Assembly: GCF_001690355.1 (NCBI RefSeq)
Contig: NZ_LZHG01000014.1
Coordinates: 1 to 64,000 of the forward strand
Length of the DNA stretch: 64,000 nucleotides
Source: Gilliamella sp. Choc4-2
GTDB lineage: Bacteria > Pseudomonadota > Gammaproteobacteria > Enterobacterales > Orbaceae
Direction: 5' to 3'
Both the position numbers and the translations under genes were made by a program. Positions 1 through 10,302 of the stretch are shown in pieces. The notes beneath the pieces are model-generated. The model was not told the origin of the DNA and did not search any database. It saw nothing but the letters and a program-made list of their open reading frames with translations. The stretch's first letter is position 1; every line of letters starts with the position of its first letter.

Positions 1-530
1 TGCCCACCATGAATCGATGGGTAGTAGTAGTTTGCAATTTGGGTTAATTGTGATTTTAGCCATGCGTTGTCTTCTTTGCTCGCTACTTCTTGCAGAAATT
101 GCATTCGAAATGGTTCAAAAAAGGGGTAATAACGCCGATGCAATGCATTGGCAATGGTATTGCCAATATTGATTAGTTGTTTTGCCAGTACCGATGGTTT
201 AAGGTCTGTAACAATATAAGCACAAATATAACGCTTTGACTCAAAACATTCGTTTGCTGCTTCAAAGCCAATTCTATCCAATATTGGGCTTTCTAAAAAT
301 TCATCGGGTTCGGCAAGTTTAACCAGTGTTGGGCAGACGCTTGGGTCATAATCTAAATCCGAACGTAAAACTTGCGTGAGTTTTTTTTCGCTAAATGGGT
401 GGCCTTCACCAAATAGGTCTATTAACCCTTCTTTTGATAATGGTTCAACTGGGTTAAGGGCGACGATGTTATCAACCAATAAGTAACGGTATTTAAATAA
501 GTTGTTGGTATTATTTAATTCAAAAATCAT
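1..530 (-). CDS. Putative DUF4123-like T6SS adaptor, C-terminus off the window
   Basis: The reverse strand stays open from an ATG at 530-528 to the left edge, giving about 176 residues with no stop. The start overlaps the vgrG stop in a TAATG arrangement, so translation is probably coupled to vgrG. The sequence begins MIFELNNTNNLFKYRYLLVD and later has an HRRYYPFFEPFR stretch. This resembles the arginine/aromatic segment of DUF4123 proteins, the Tap/Tec-type chaperones that load effectors onto a VgrG tip. Position directly after vgrG is the usual place for such an adaptor, with the effector gene expected next, to the left. The family call rests on context and weak pattern similarity. Another VgrG-linked accessory protein remains possible. 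Confidence 0.5.
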   Translation of the reverse strand, partial: MIFELNNTNNLFKYRYLLVDNIVALNPVEPLSKEGLIDLFGEGHPFSEKKLTQVLRSDLDYDPSVCPTLVKLAEPDEFLESPILDRIGFEAANECFESKRYICAYIVTDLKPSVLAKQLINIGNTIANALHRRYYPFFEPFRMQFLQEVASKEDNAWLKSQLTQIANYYYPSIHGG

Positions 531-2899
531 TATTTACCCTTTTCTACACAACCATGAACATCCAGATCGCTAGATGGTAATTTCGTGTTTCGTGTTTCCG
601 TTGTTGCCCCCATTTTTTGCATTACATTGCACTTAAGATAAATATTATCCTGCGTGCCAAGTTCAATACCTTCACTGCTGATTTTGATATAAGAGCCACC
701 ACACATTAAGGTAATTTCTTTGGCTGCCGAAAAGTCAACTTGACTGTCCTCACTGTCAATTTTAATGTTTTGCTTTGCCGCTAACGCCATTTGGTCACTT
801 TGTGCTTGAATGTCGATGTCCCCTTCATTGGCAATGAGTTTCATCCCTGATTTTTGCGCCAGTAAACTGATTGCCTCAGGTGTGGCAACCGTGATATTTT
901 TTAATGCGGTAATGTCTGTTTGATTGGTCGAGATGATACTTAAGCTGTTACCAGTGGTTAACTGTATGTTTTGCGGGCTGATTAGCGCCATGCCTTCTTG
1001 GGCATAAGCCAGCATGCCTGATTGCGTTAAGTTACTCAGTGAACTTTGCAGTTGTTGCTGTGATTCGGTATCTGGTGTGTGTGACTGGGCACTTTCTGCG
1101 ACACTATGTAGTGCTTTGGCAATGGATAAGGCGTTTTCAAGCTCCACCATTGCCCCTTGCATATCGAGCTGTTTGCCCTGCGCTTTGGGTTCGGTTTGGC
1201 TGGTGAGGTATAAGCCTTTATTGGCGGCAATGCCCCCCCACTGGTCAGTTCTTAATTCAAAGCCTTCTCCTCGGTGATTTTTGTCTTTATCCACCAAATG
1301 ACCCAAATTTAATTGGGTTTTAGCGTATTCGGTTGCCAGTTTGATGTGCTCTTGCCCACGTTTGTCATCCATTCGCAGCTCGTTATTCGCTGGCGTGCGA
1401 ATTACGTTACGGTGTTTATCCATGGCAGTAATCAGGTCGGGGTGGGCGCTGTCATGGAACGCAAAGGCAATATAAGGACGATTAGGGTTTTGGTCCGTAA
1501 AGGCTATTGCCACTTCGGTGCCGTCAATCAATGGAAAGTGAAATCCGTATTGATTACCCGCATACGGTCTGGCAAGTCTAACCCACAAGCTTTCTTCACC
1601 ACTGCGCCAGTTCGCTAAGTCGAAGTTAAATTTAACTCGATAACGCCCATGTGTGTCGATATAACCATAAGTGTCATTATCTGGACTGGTAATTCGAGCC
1701 GGTAGTGTGCCACTAATTTTTGGCATCGGGAGGGGCGCTGGTCGGTAAGGTTTTAATACGTCAAAGGCTATGGCAGTAAATTCAATTTCGTAAGCCTGAC
1801 TGCGGTCACCATAGCCTTTGGTGGTTAAGATGATAATGCCGTCTTCAATGCCAGCCATTGAGCTGTTGGTAATCGTTCGGCGTTGACCTGGGGCTAAACG
1901 GTAGTCGTTACTTTTTCCCCGTATAAGGCGTTGCTGCGAAATAACTTGTTGGTGACGAATGGCGGCAAACCACTGTCCGCTTTCAATTTCACTATCTTCG
2001 TCATTTTCAATAAGGTGTTTATAATCCTCTCCGTAACGGTAGTCATTGCCGTAGGTAGTAGTGTCTTTCGCCGCCGTGTTGACTTGGGAGAGTAAATTTT
2101 GTTTTGCTTCACGGTAATTATAATTATTAACCGTAACACTTTGGTTTACTACACTACTTTGCCGAGCCAGTGCCCAGACACTGTATTTACCGCTGTCCAT
2201 CATACCACTGGGTTTTTGATGAATAATTGTGCCATAATCTTTAAAGCGCTGGTCTTCATCACTTAATACTACCACGTCGCAATGATGCTCTGGGTGAGTT
2301 TCAAAAAATAAACTGATGCCAACATCAGCCAATAGTCGTTGAATAAAGACTAAATCACTTTCTTGCCATTGTGTGATTAACTCGCGGTTTGGATAAGTTT
2401 CTTTTAATTCTAGGCGGTAATCTATGCCTGTTAAGCCATGCTGTCGGAATAAAGATTCAACCACGCTAATTACACTTTGATTTTGATAAATGGCGCTGCT
2501 GTAACTATTACTAAGTAATGCAACCCTTGGTTGTAATATAATTTGATATCGCGTTTCTTCTTGACTTGTGGATAGCAAACTAAACGCCGTTACTACACCG
2601 TACACGGTGCGGGTGGCTTCTGATGCGTCAAATAGGCGGTCAAGTACGCTATTTTCAGCCGGTAAAAAAGAAAATGAAGCCGGTTTGTTTAAAATGGTGT
2701 CAACCGCTAATGTGTGGTTGCAACTGGTAAAGGTGATAGTATAACGCCAAGGTTGGTTTAACTGTTCATCAATGGCAACGGCATGAACTGAAATTGATTC
2801 GGTTATATTCAGTTCATTCAATTTAAGAGAGTAACGATTATGAGGCACTGCTGAAGAAAGAGCATCTAACCCTGTTGAAATTAAATCCGAAAAAGACAT
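530..2899 (-). CDS. vgrG: Type VI secretion system spike protein VgrG (TssI)
   Basis: The 789-residue product forms the trimeric spike at the tip of the T6SS Hcp tube and carries effectors into target cells. Residues about 20-400 match the gp27-like part of Rhs/Vgr proteins (LISTGLDALSS start, then WRYTITFTS). Residues about 400-520 form the gp5-like OB fold with VRLARPYAGNQYGFHFPLIDGTEVAIAF, typically conserved. The C-terminal third is a beta-helical, DUF2345-like needle with repeated short strands and no obvious extra effector domain. The start ATG has AAGGA about 7 bases upstream. No other T6SS structural genes are in the window, so this is an orphan vgrG module or the edge of a T6SS locus. 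Confidence 0.93.
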   Translation of the reverse strand: MSFSDLISTGLDALSSAVPHNRYSLKLNELNITESISVHAVAIDEQLNQPWRYTITFTSCNHTLAVDTILNKPASFSFLPAENSVLDRLFDASEATRTVYGVVTAFSLLSTSQEETRYQIILQPRVALLSNSYSSAIYQNQSVISVVESLFRQHGLTGIDYRLELKETYPNRELITQWQESDLVFIQRLLADVGISLFFETHPEHHCDVVVLSDEDQRFKDYGTIIHQKPSGMMDSGKYSVWALARQSSVVNQSVTVNNYNYREAKQNLLSQVNTAAKDTTTYGNDYRYGEDYKHLIENDEDSEIESGQWFAAIRHQQVISQQRLIRGKSNDYRLAPGQRRTITNSSMAGIEDGIIILTTKGYGDRSQAYEIEFTAIAFDVLKPYRPAPLPMPKISGTLPARITSPDNDTYGYIDTHGRYRVKFNFDLANWRSGEESLWVRLARPYAGNQYGFHFPLIDGTEVAIAFTDQNPNRPYIAFAFHDSAHPDLITAMDKHRNVIRTPANNELRMDDKRGQEHIKLATEYAKTQLNLGHLVDKDKNHRGEGFELRTDQWGGIAANKGLYLTSQTEPKAQGKQLDMQGAMVELENALSIAKALHSVAESAQSHTPDTESQQQLQSSLSNLTQSGMLAYAQEGMALISPQNIQLTTGNSLSIISTNQTDITALKNITVATPEAISLLAQKSGMKLIANEGDIDIQAQSDQMALAAKQNIKIDSEDSQVDFSAAKEITLMCGGSYIKISSEGIELGTQDNIYLKCNVMQKMGATTETRNTKLPSSDLDVHGCVEKGK

Positions 2900-3444
2900 C
2901 TATATTCCTTACTAATCCAATATCCAAATACTATTTATTTTTGATGCGTAAACGATTAATTAATGTTAGTGAATGTAAAACCATTAACAGTTAATGTTTA
3001 AAAAGCCGTTAAAATAACTTTTTTTGAGTAATTAATCAACTATTTTGTTGTGTTAATTCTTCTTTACACTCTTTAATTAAAAATCTAAAGAATAACATTT
3101 ATCATTTTGAAGCTCTTTTGAACAATGATGCTGATAGTCATTTTTACGAGCATTTTTATAAATAACATGGTTTTTATGCGTTATTAATTGTTTTGCTTGC
3201 CATTTAATCAATACAATAAAATTTTTTTAATTTAAGCAATTATCCGTTTTAGATATTACATTAAATTTTTTTCAGTAGATTATAGTGTTTAGTTTATTTG
3301 TATTAAATTAATTACTGTATTAAACCAGTTATTGTATTAAATCGTAAAAAAGTCTAAATTCTAAGCAAGTTGTTTTGAATGCGATACTCATATAATCATT
3401 GTTAACTTTTCAATAATGTATGTTCAATTTAGAAGGAGAGTGTT
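2900..3444. other. AT-rich intergenic region between vgrG and chaB
   Basis: These 545 bases separate divergent genes and are very AT-rich with long T and A runs. No convincing ORF was found. The region must hold the vgrG promoter (leftward) and the chaB promoter (rightward, called separately). Confidence 0.7.
3370..3396 (+). promoter_or_regulatory. Candidate sigma70 promoter for chaB
   Basis: A perfect TATAAT lies at 3391-3396. A TTGTTT hexamer lies 15 bases upstream at 3370-3375, a short spacer. The chaB start is about 49 bases downstream. The -10 is good and the -35 is weak. Confidence 0.4.
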
Positions 3445-3672
3445 ATGCCATATAAAACACGTCAAGATTTACCCGATTCAGTACGCCATGTTTTGCCTGA
3501 ACATGCGCAGGATATTTTTAAAGAAGCCTTCAATAGCGCTATTAAACAGTATCAAGATCCGCATAAACGACATGATAACAGCGATCCAGAAACAATTGCT
3601 TTTAAAGTAGCTTGGGCTGCTGTTGAAAAGGTTTATCACAAAAATGAAAATGGTAAATGGGTGGCTAAATAA
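3445..3672 (+). CDS. chaB: ChaB family protein
   Basis: This 75-residue protein has the ChaB signature throughout: MPYKTRQDLPDSVRHVLPEH at the N-terminus, an AFNSAI helix, and the C-terminal FKVAWAAVEKVY. In E. coli chaB lies next to the ChaA cation antiporter and was named a cation transport regulator, but its biochemical role is poorly defined. There is no chaA neighbour here. The ATG at 3445 follows AGAAGGAGAG, a strong ribosome binding site. An upstream in-frame-looking start at 3416 belongs to another frame and is ignored. Confidence 0.9.
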   Translation: MPYKTRQDLPDSVRHVLPEHAQDIFKEAFNSAIKQYQDPHKRHDNSDPETIAFKVAWAAVEKVYHKNENGKWVAK

Positions 3673-3766
3673 ATAGCTTTTTCCCCAATTATTCTTATAT
3701 TTTTCCTTATCAATACGGAAAAAGTGGGTTAGTAATTCTATTTTTTTCCTTTTATACTAATTTTGA

Positions 3767-5224
<1,458 letters not shown>

Positions 5225-5273
5225 CTGGTTGAGCTGATAACAGATTATTATTTATTGGAGAATAAGAAAAGCG

Positions 5274-5597
5274 ATGAAAAAAGCATTGATTATCTGTGCT
5301 GCTGGGATGTCATCATCCTTAATGGCCAAAAAAGTAACCGAATATTTTGCAAGCCAAAATAAAACCATTTCGGTTGATGCAGTTTCTTCCACTGAAGGGG
5401 CAAATATGATTAAAGATAGCGATTTTTCGCTCTTTTTAATTAGCCCTCAAACTATGATGATGTTTGATAAATTTAGAAAATTGGGGGAAGAAGTCGGTAA
5501 GCCTGTTGTGAGTATTCCTTTTCAGGCTTATATTCCGATTCAATCAGGAATTGAGCAGTTAGCTAAATTAATTGAGGATAATGTTCAATCGCTTTAA
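5274..5597 (+). CDS. celA: PTS lactose/cellobiose-family IIB component
   Basis: This 107-residue soluble phosphocarrier passes phosphate from IIA to the incoming sugar bound by IIC. The phosphorylatable cysteine is Cys8 in the P-loop-like IICAAGMSSSLMAKK. Length and fold pattern match ChbB/CelA. It is separated from the IIA and IIC genes by the regulator gene and a strong hairpin, so expression of the two halves of the locus may be set independently. Confidence 0.93.
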   Translation: MKKALIICAAGMSSSLMAKKVTEYFASQNKTISVDAVSSTEGANMIKDSDFSLFLISPQTMMMFDKFRKLGEEVGKPVVSIPFQAYIPIQSGIEQLAKLIEDNVQSL

Positions 5598-5624
5598 GCC
5601 ATTCCTTTGTAAATATTTGATTTT

Positions 5625-5659
5625 GGCACCGTTTGTTTGTTGCGCTATATAGCGGTGCC
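5625..5659 (+). terminator. Intercistronic hairpin, probable terminator after IIB
   Basis: GGCACCG at 5625-5631 pairs with CGGTGCC at 5653-5659. The loop contains a second self-complementary CGCTATATAGCG (5643-5654) that would compete with the outer stem. A short TTATTATG tract follows. The two mutually exclusive folds could be an attenuator, but a plain terminator is simpler. Confidence 0.5.
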
Positions 5660-5747
5660 TTATTATGTTGCTCTGCGTGCATTTTTATTAAGCCAATAAG
5701 AACAACCACAATATTATTAAGCATGCTTTTAACTGTTATAGGTATGG

Positions 5748-7781
5748 GTGATAATGATTAAAAATAAACAACGTGATCTTATTAGTTTATTAGTTAGTTC
5801 TAAAAATCAATTCCAAAGCAGTACGTTGCTGGCCTGTAAGTTATCATTATCTGATAGGACCGTTCGCACTTATCTTAACCATTTGAAACCTTTAATTGAA
5901 AGTAATGGCGCAATTATAGTTAGTAAGCAAGGCTATGGATACCAATTACAGATTAGAAATAGAACCGCTTTCAATTCATTTTTAATTCATCATCATTTGT
6001 TAGATCAAAATCAAAATCTAAATCGTAATGAAGAACTATCAAGTTATCGCGATGTTTGCCAAAGAAAACATTATCTTCTTAATTTGCTTCTTTTAGAAAG
6101 CCAAAAAATTGATATTGAAGACTTGTCTGAACAGATATTTATTAGCACTTCTCAGTTGAATAAGGATATGTTGGAAATTAAAAATCAATTGGCATCTTTC
6201 GAACTTAAACTGAAAAAAGATAAATGCTTGTTTTATGTTGACGGCGCAGAGAAGGCAAAACGGCATTTTATTATGAGCTATTTTTTTCATGAAAAGTCGA
6301 TTCATTTTTTACAGCGTTTAAGCTATTTAAATAAATTTAGTGATGCCATTAGTTTTGATACTTTAACTATTATTATTTTAGATGAATGCCGAGAGGCCCA
6401 CCTTAAACTGTCTGATGTGATGGTGCAAAATATTGTGCTGCATCTTTCTTTAAGTATAAAGCGTTTGCAATCTGGGCTTTTAATCCAACACCTTGATATG
6501 CCCGATTCAACGAAAGACAAGCTGGAATATCAAGTTGCTAAGAAAATTATTACTCGTGTTGAGGCAGCGATCGGGTTTACTTTTCCAAAAGAAGAACAAA
6601 TGTATTTGACATTACATTTGATGAGCAAATCAAATGCTGCTCATTGTAATTTAGATTCGCAACTTAGTGTGATGTTGACCAAGTTACTCCGAAAAATTCA
6701 AGAGGAAACCGGGTATCAATTTTCAAAAGATGAACAATTAAAAAATGGGTTGATTCAACATTTAAAACCTATGCTTGTACGGTTAGAACAAAATATTAAA
6801 CTAGAAAATCCACTGCTTAATGAAATTAAAACTTGTTCACCAGAATTATTCGATTTAGTAAAACACTATTTTAATCAACTTGTTAATTTAAATACATTTT
6901 CTATTAATGATGACGAGTGGGGGTATTTAACCCTGCACTTTTTAGCTTCGATTGAAAAACTTAAAAATGAGCAAAAATTCAAAGCATTAATTATTTGTGC
7001 AACAGGGCTTGGAAGTGCGCAGTTGCTAAAAAATCGAGTGGAGAATGAATTTGATGAGCGGATTAAAATTGTTGCCATTCGAGGGTATTATGAAATTGAA
7101 GCTGATATGCTAAATGATATTGATTTTATTATATCGTCGGTTGATCTTTCAGCGAAAATTTTTAAAGTTCCTATTTTTCATGTTTCTGTATTTTTTAATG
7201 ATGAAGATGTGCAGAAAATTCGTCGGTACCTTATATCACGTAAAATGTTGGTTTCTTTTAGTCAAGGATCATTATCAACAAATAAAGCGGTAAGTGATCC
7301 CCGCCGTTTAATTCATATTGAGCAAGCTGTTGATGATTTATCAGCTGACTATTTTTATGTGTGCCAGCAATCTAAAACTAAAGATCAAATCATGGATAGT
7401 TTACTTGATCGCTTAGCAATAAATGAAGATTGTTGTTATAAACATAAGATAATAAAGCAAATGGAAAACAGAATGGCATTAGGTGATATCTTTTTTAGCC
7501 CTACCATTGTGGTACCACATCCCGCTGTTCCTGTGGGTAAATTGTCAAAAATGGGGATTGCAATTATCCCTAATGGTTTAGTTTGGGATAAAAGTCACCC
7601 AGATATCCGCTTTATTTTTATGATATCCCCTTCTATTTATCAGAACCCTAACTTAGCCATGATGACAAAAGCTGTCGTTACGTTAATTGATGATTTGCCG
7701 ATGCAATCGAAATTGTTGCAGAGCCAAAACTTTACCGAATTTAAATCACTTTTTATCAAACTTATAGAAAAGGGAATCTAA
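5748..7781 (+). CDS. PRD-containing BglG/LicR-type transcriptional activator with EIIB and EIIA domains
   Basis: This 677-residue regulator probably senses PTS flux and activates the flanking cellobiose genes. In order it has an N-terminal helix-turn-helix (about 1-90, with LSLSDRTVRTYLNHL), two PRD domains (about 180-400, with LTLHLMSKS and LTLHFLASI), a IIB-like domain with Cys417 in IICATGLGSAQ, and a IIA (fructose/mannitol-like) domain with His591 in VVPHPA. This is the LicR/MtlR arrangement rather than an RNA-binding BglG antiterminator. The GTG at 5748 and the ATG at 5754 are both possible starts, and neither has a clear Shine-Dalgarno. The gene ends 2 bases before the IIA gene. Confidence 0.88.
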   Translation: MIMIKNKQRDLISLLVSSKNQFQSSTLLACKLSLSDRTVRTYLNHLKPLIESNGAIIVSKQGYGYQLQIRNRTAFNSFLIHHHLLDQNQNLNRNEELSSYRDVCQRKHYLLNLLLLESQKIDIEDLSEQIFISTSQLNKDMLEIKNQLASFELKLKKDKCLFYVDGAEKAKRHFIMSYFFHEKSIHFLQRLSYLNKFSDAISFDTLTIIILDECREAHLKLSDVMVQNIVLHLSLSIKRLQSGLLIQHLDMPDSTKDKLEYQVAKKIITRVEAAIGFTFPKEEQMYLTLHLMSKSNAAHCNLDSQLSVMLTKLLRKIQEETGYQFSKDEQLKNGLIQHLKPMLVRLEQNIKLENPLLNEIKTCSPELFDLVKHYFNQLVNLNTFSINDDEWGYLTLHFLASIEKLKNEQKFKALIICATGLGSAQLLKNRVENEFDERIKIVAIRGYYEIEADMLNDIDFIISSVDLSAKIFKVPIFHVSVFFNDEDVQKIRRYLISRKMLVSFSQGSLSTNKAVSDPRRLIHIEQAVDDLSADYFYVCQQSKTKDQIMDSLLDRLAINEDCCYKHKIIKQMENRMALGDIFFSPTIVVPHPAVPVGKLSKMGIAIIPNGLVWDKSHPDIRFIFMISPSIYQNPNLAMMTKAVVTLIDDLPMQSKLLQSQNFTEFKSLFIKLIEKGI

Positions 7782-7783
7782 CA

Positions 7784-8134
7784 ATGAATAAAAAAATGAG
7801 CTCCGAGAATATTCAACTTGTTGCATTTAATATTATTTTGCACAGTGGTAACGCTAAAACCAAAATTTACGAGGCATTTAAAGCCATGAGAGAAGCCAAT
7901 TTTGACTATGCTAATACGCTGCTCGAAGATGCCAACCAAGAAATTTTAGAAGCACATAAATCACAAACCCAATTACTGCAATTTTATGCGAATGGAACAA
8001 AAATCGATATGGAAATTATTATGGTGCATGCACAAGATCATTTAATGACAACGATGGCAATGCGCGAAATTTCCCTTGAAATTTCTTATTTGTATAGAAA
8101 GAATCATGAACTATTAGCTACGCTTAGGGGTTAA
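7784..8134 (+). CDS. celC: PTS lactose/cellobiose-family IIA component
   Basis: This 116-residue trimeric phosphocarrier accepts phosphate from HPr and donates it to IIB. The phosphorylated histidine is His82 in IIMVHAQDHLMT, and Asp85 in the same motif corresponds to the metal-binding aspartate of the family. The N-terminal ILHSGNAK motif is also typical. It follows the regulator by 2 bases and precedes the 162-residue membrane protein by 5 bases, so the three are co-transcribed. Confidence 0.93.
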   Translation: MNKKMSSENIQLVAFNIILHSGNAKTKIYEAFKAMREANFDYANTLLEDANQEILEAHKSQTQLLQFYANGTKIDMEIIMVHAQDHLMTTMAMREISLEISYLYRKNHELLATLRG

Positions 8135-8139
8135 TCAAT

Positions 8140-8628
8140 ATGATGTCTAATCAATTGAAGATGCATAAAAAAATAAGTTTAGCTAATCTTTATTTTAATC
8201 GTTTTTTAGCTATTCGTTATGGCACTGCTTTTTTTATTTTTCTTAACCTTTATTGGGCTGTGTTTTTAATTAGTTCAATGTCTTTTTTTTCTATTATGCC
8301 CATTGCTTTATTGGTACTAGGTGTTTTGGCTTCGTTTGAACAGATAAAACTTTATCGGAATCATTATAATTATTTACCTTATGCAACGTTATTTTATCGT
8401 TCAATATTATTCACTTTTAGTGCGTTAATTATCATACTTTATACCCCTTGGTATCCTCTTTTTTTTCCTTTTTTGAAAGATACGCAAGTTGTTTTAAATA
8501 CAATTAGCGCTTTTTTAATAGGCTGTGTATTTATCGATTTTTTGATGCTTAAAAAATTAAAAAAAATTCAACTCAATAAAGATAAACATTTTCAAAGAAT
8601 TCAAGCTTATCAAGCAATCATTAATTAG
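8140..8628 (+). CDS. Uncharacterised PTS-operon membrane protein
   Basis: I do not recognise this 162-residue protein. It has about four hydrophobic segments: residues roughly 29-46, 49-66, 86-103 and 118-136. They are flanked by basic, cytoplasmic-looking ends (KMHKKISLANLYFNRFLAIRYG at the start, MLKKLKKIQLNKDKHFQ at the end). It sits between the IIA gene (5 bases) and the IIC gene (14 bases) in one transcript, which suggests a role with the transporter, for example in assembly or gating. No catalytic motif is visible. Confidence 0.75.
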   Translation: MMSNQLKMHKKISLANLYFNRFLAIRYGTAFFIFLNLYWAVFLISSMSFFSIMPIALLVLGVLASFEQIKLYRNHYNYLPYATLFYRSILFTFSALIIILYTPWYPLFFPFLKDTQVVLNTISAFLIGCVFIDFLMLKKLKKIQLNKDKHFQRIQAYQAIIN

Positions 8629-8642
8629 ATGAGGAAAACAAA

Positions 8643-9992
8643 ATGAATGCCGGATTTATGTTTTTACAAAGGTTTTTGATGACCCCAATGGCAAAAATAT
8701 CCCAATTTAAAATTGTGCGAGCAGTCATGGCTGCTGGAATGGCGTCAGTACCTTTTTCTATCGTTGGGTCTATGTTTTTAGTGTTTAATACATTGCCGAT
8801 GACATTTACTGGTTTGGAGGTTTTTTTTGAAAATACCTTTTTTAGAGTTAGTAACCTTTATATGATTGCTAATACAGCAACTATCGGTAGTTTAGCTCTC
8901 TATTTTAATTTTGTTGTTGGTTATGAGTTAAGTAAAATTGAAGCAGAAGAAACAGGGTTAAAAGTCAATGCACTTAATGGGGCAATGTTATCCGTTTTTG
9001 CCTTTTTTATGACATTACCTGAATTGGTAATACAAAATGGAGGAATTGCGTTATTTAATAATCTTGATAATTCAGTCATCAATGGATTACGTTTAAACCC
9101 TTTTATTTTTCGATTAGGAACTTCAGGTATTTTTATTGCCATTGTTATGGCAATTTTAGCTACCCACCTTTATTTTTTATGTGTTAGACGCAATTGGGTG
9201 GTAAAAATGCCAGAAACCGTGCCTTTAGGTGTTTCTCGTTCTTTCACTGCGTTAATTCCCACTTTTGTTATCGCTTTTTTTGTCATCATTCTTAATGGTG
9301 TTTTGGTTTTTTTAGGAACAGATATTTTTCATATTGTTAGTGTCCCTTTTACTTTTGTCACCAATTTAACCAAAAGTTGGCTGGGGATTATGGTTATTTT
9401 ATTTTTAATCCATGCTTTATGGGTTGTCGGTATCCATGGTGCTAGTATTATTGGAGCGTTTATTACACCAATTATGCTCGCCAATATGAGTGAAAATGCA
9501 GCTGGGGCACATATTCCTTTTGCTGGCGAATTTAATAACTCATTTGTGATTTTAGGAGGATCAGGATCTACATTGTTGATGACTTTTTTTATTGCTTTTT
9601 ATGCTAAATCTAGCCAATTAAAAATATTAGGACGTGCATCAGCCGTACCGGCCATTTTTAATATTAATGAGCCTGTAATTTTCGGAATGCCGATTGTTTA
9701 TAATCCTTATTTAGCACTTCCTTTCTTTTTAGCCCCTATGGCATGCGGTACGTTGGGCTATTTTGCAATTAATTCAAACCTTATTCATCCAATTATTGCG
9801 TTAATACCATGGCCATCACCAATGGGATTAGGTGCCTTTATTGGTACTGGAGGAGATTATAAAGCCATTTTTGTTGCTATCTTGTCGGCAATTTTAGCTG
9901 TTGTAATTTATCTGCCTTTTATAAAGCTTTATGACAATAAACTTTATAAAGAAGAACAAGGGAAAATAGATAGCCAAGCTCAAGAAGCTTAA
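8643..9992 (+). CDS. celB: PTS lactose/cellobiose-family IIC permease
   Basis: This 449-residue integral membrane protein binds and translocates the sugar. It carries the family N-terminus (MTPMAKISQFKIVRAVMAAG), the conserved WVVGIHGASIIGAFITPIM segment, and the IFNINEPVIFGMPIVYNP motif. The Asn-Glu-Pro in that last motif forms part of the sugar-binding site in this family. About ten membrane segments are expected. A GAGGAAAAC ribosome site precedes the ATG. It is the last gene of the PTS operon. Confidence 0.93.
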   Translation: MNAGFMFLQRFLMTPMAKISQFKIVRAVMAAGMASVPFSIVGSMFLVFNTLPMTFTGLEVFFENTFFRVSNLYMIANTATIGSLALYFNFVVGYELSKIEAEETGLKVNALNGAMLSVFAFFMTLPELVIQNGGIALFNNLDNSVINGLRLNPFIFRLGTSGIFIAIVMAILATHLYFLCVRRNWVVKMPETVPLGVSRSFTALIPTFVIAFFVIILNGVLVFLGTDIFHIVSVPFTFVTNLTKSWLGIMVILFLIHALWVVGIHGASIIGAFITPIMLANMSENAAGAHIPFAGEFNNSFVILGGSGSTLLMTFFIAFYAKSSQLKILGRASAVPAIFNINEPVIFGMPIVYNPYLALPFFLAPMACGTLGYFAINSNLIHPIIALIPWPSPMGLGAFIGTGGDYKAIFVAILSAILAVVIYLPFIKLYDNKLYKEEQGKIDSQAQEA

Positions 9993-10302
9993 AAAAATTG
10001 AATATAGGTAAGGTAATAACTTTTTTAAATTCACTTTTTTAGCGTCATAATCTTTTATTTAAAGGAGTGGCGCTGTTTTATTGTGAATTTTCGTTATTAA
10101 AAATTATGTATTATATGATATCACCAAGTAAAACCGCATTAACAAAAGCTGAACAATATTTACTCAATTGATAATCTTTCTGTGATATATTTTTTAATTC
10201 CCTCTTATGAAATCTTTTACATATTGGCAAGAATTTTGCTTTATTCATTTTTATGTAACAGAAAAGTAAGACGGTATCAATGTATTTATTAGGAGGTTTA
10301 AA
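9993..10302. other. Intergenic region before ggt
   Basis: These 310 bases contain no supported gene. The stretch is AT-rich and should contain the 3' end of the PTS operon and the ggt promoter. I see no clear terminator hairpin. The ggt ribosome site AGGAGG is at 10291-10296. Confidence 0.6.

Noticed and set aside
1014-1618. Plus-strand open frames inside vgrG
   Set aside because: Shadows of the strongly supported vgrG reading frame; no signals.
3690-3727. TTTTTCC/GGAAAAA hairpin after chaB as a terminator
   Set aside because: The stem is short and AT-rich with a long loop and no following T tract; too weak to call.
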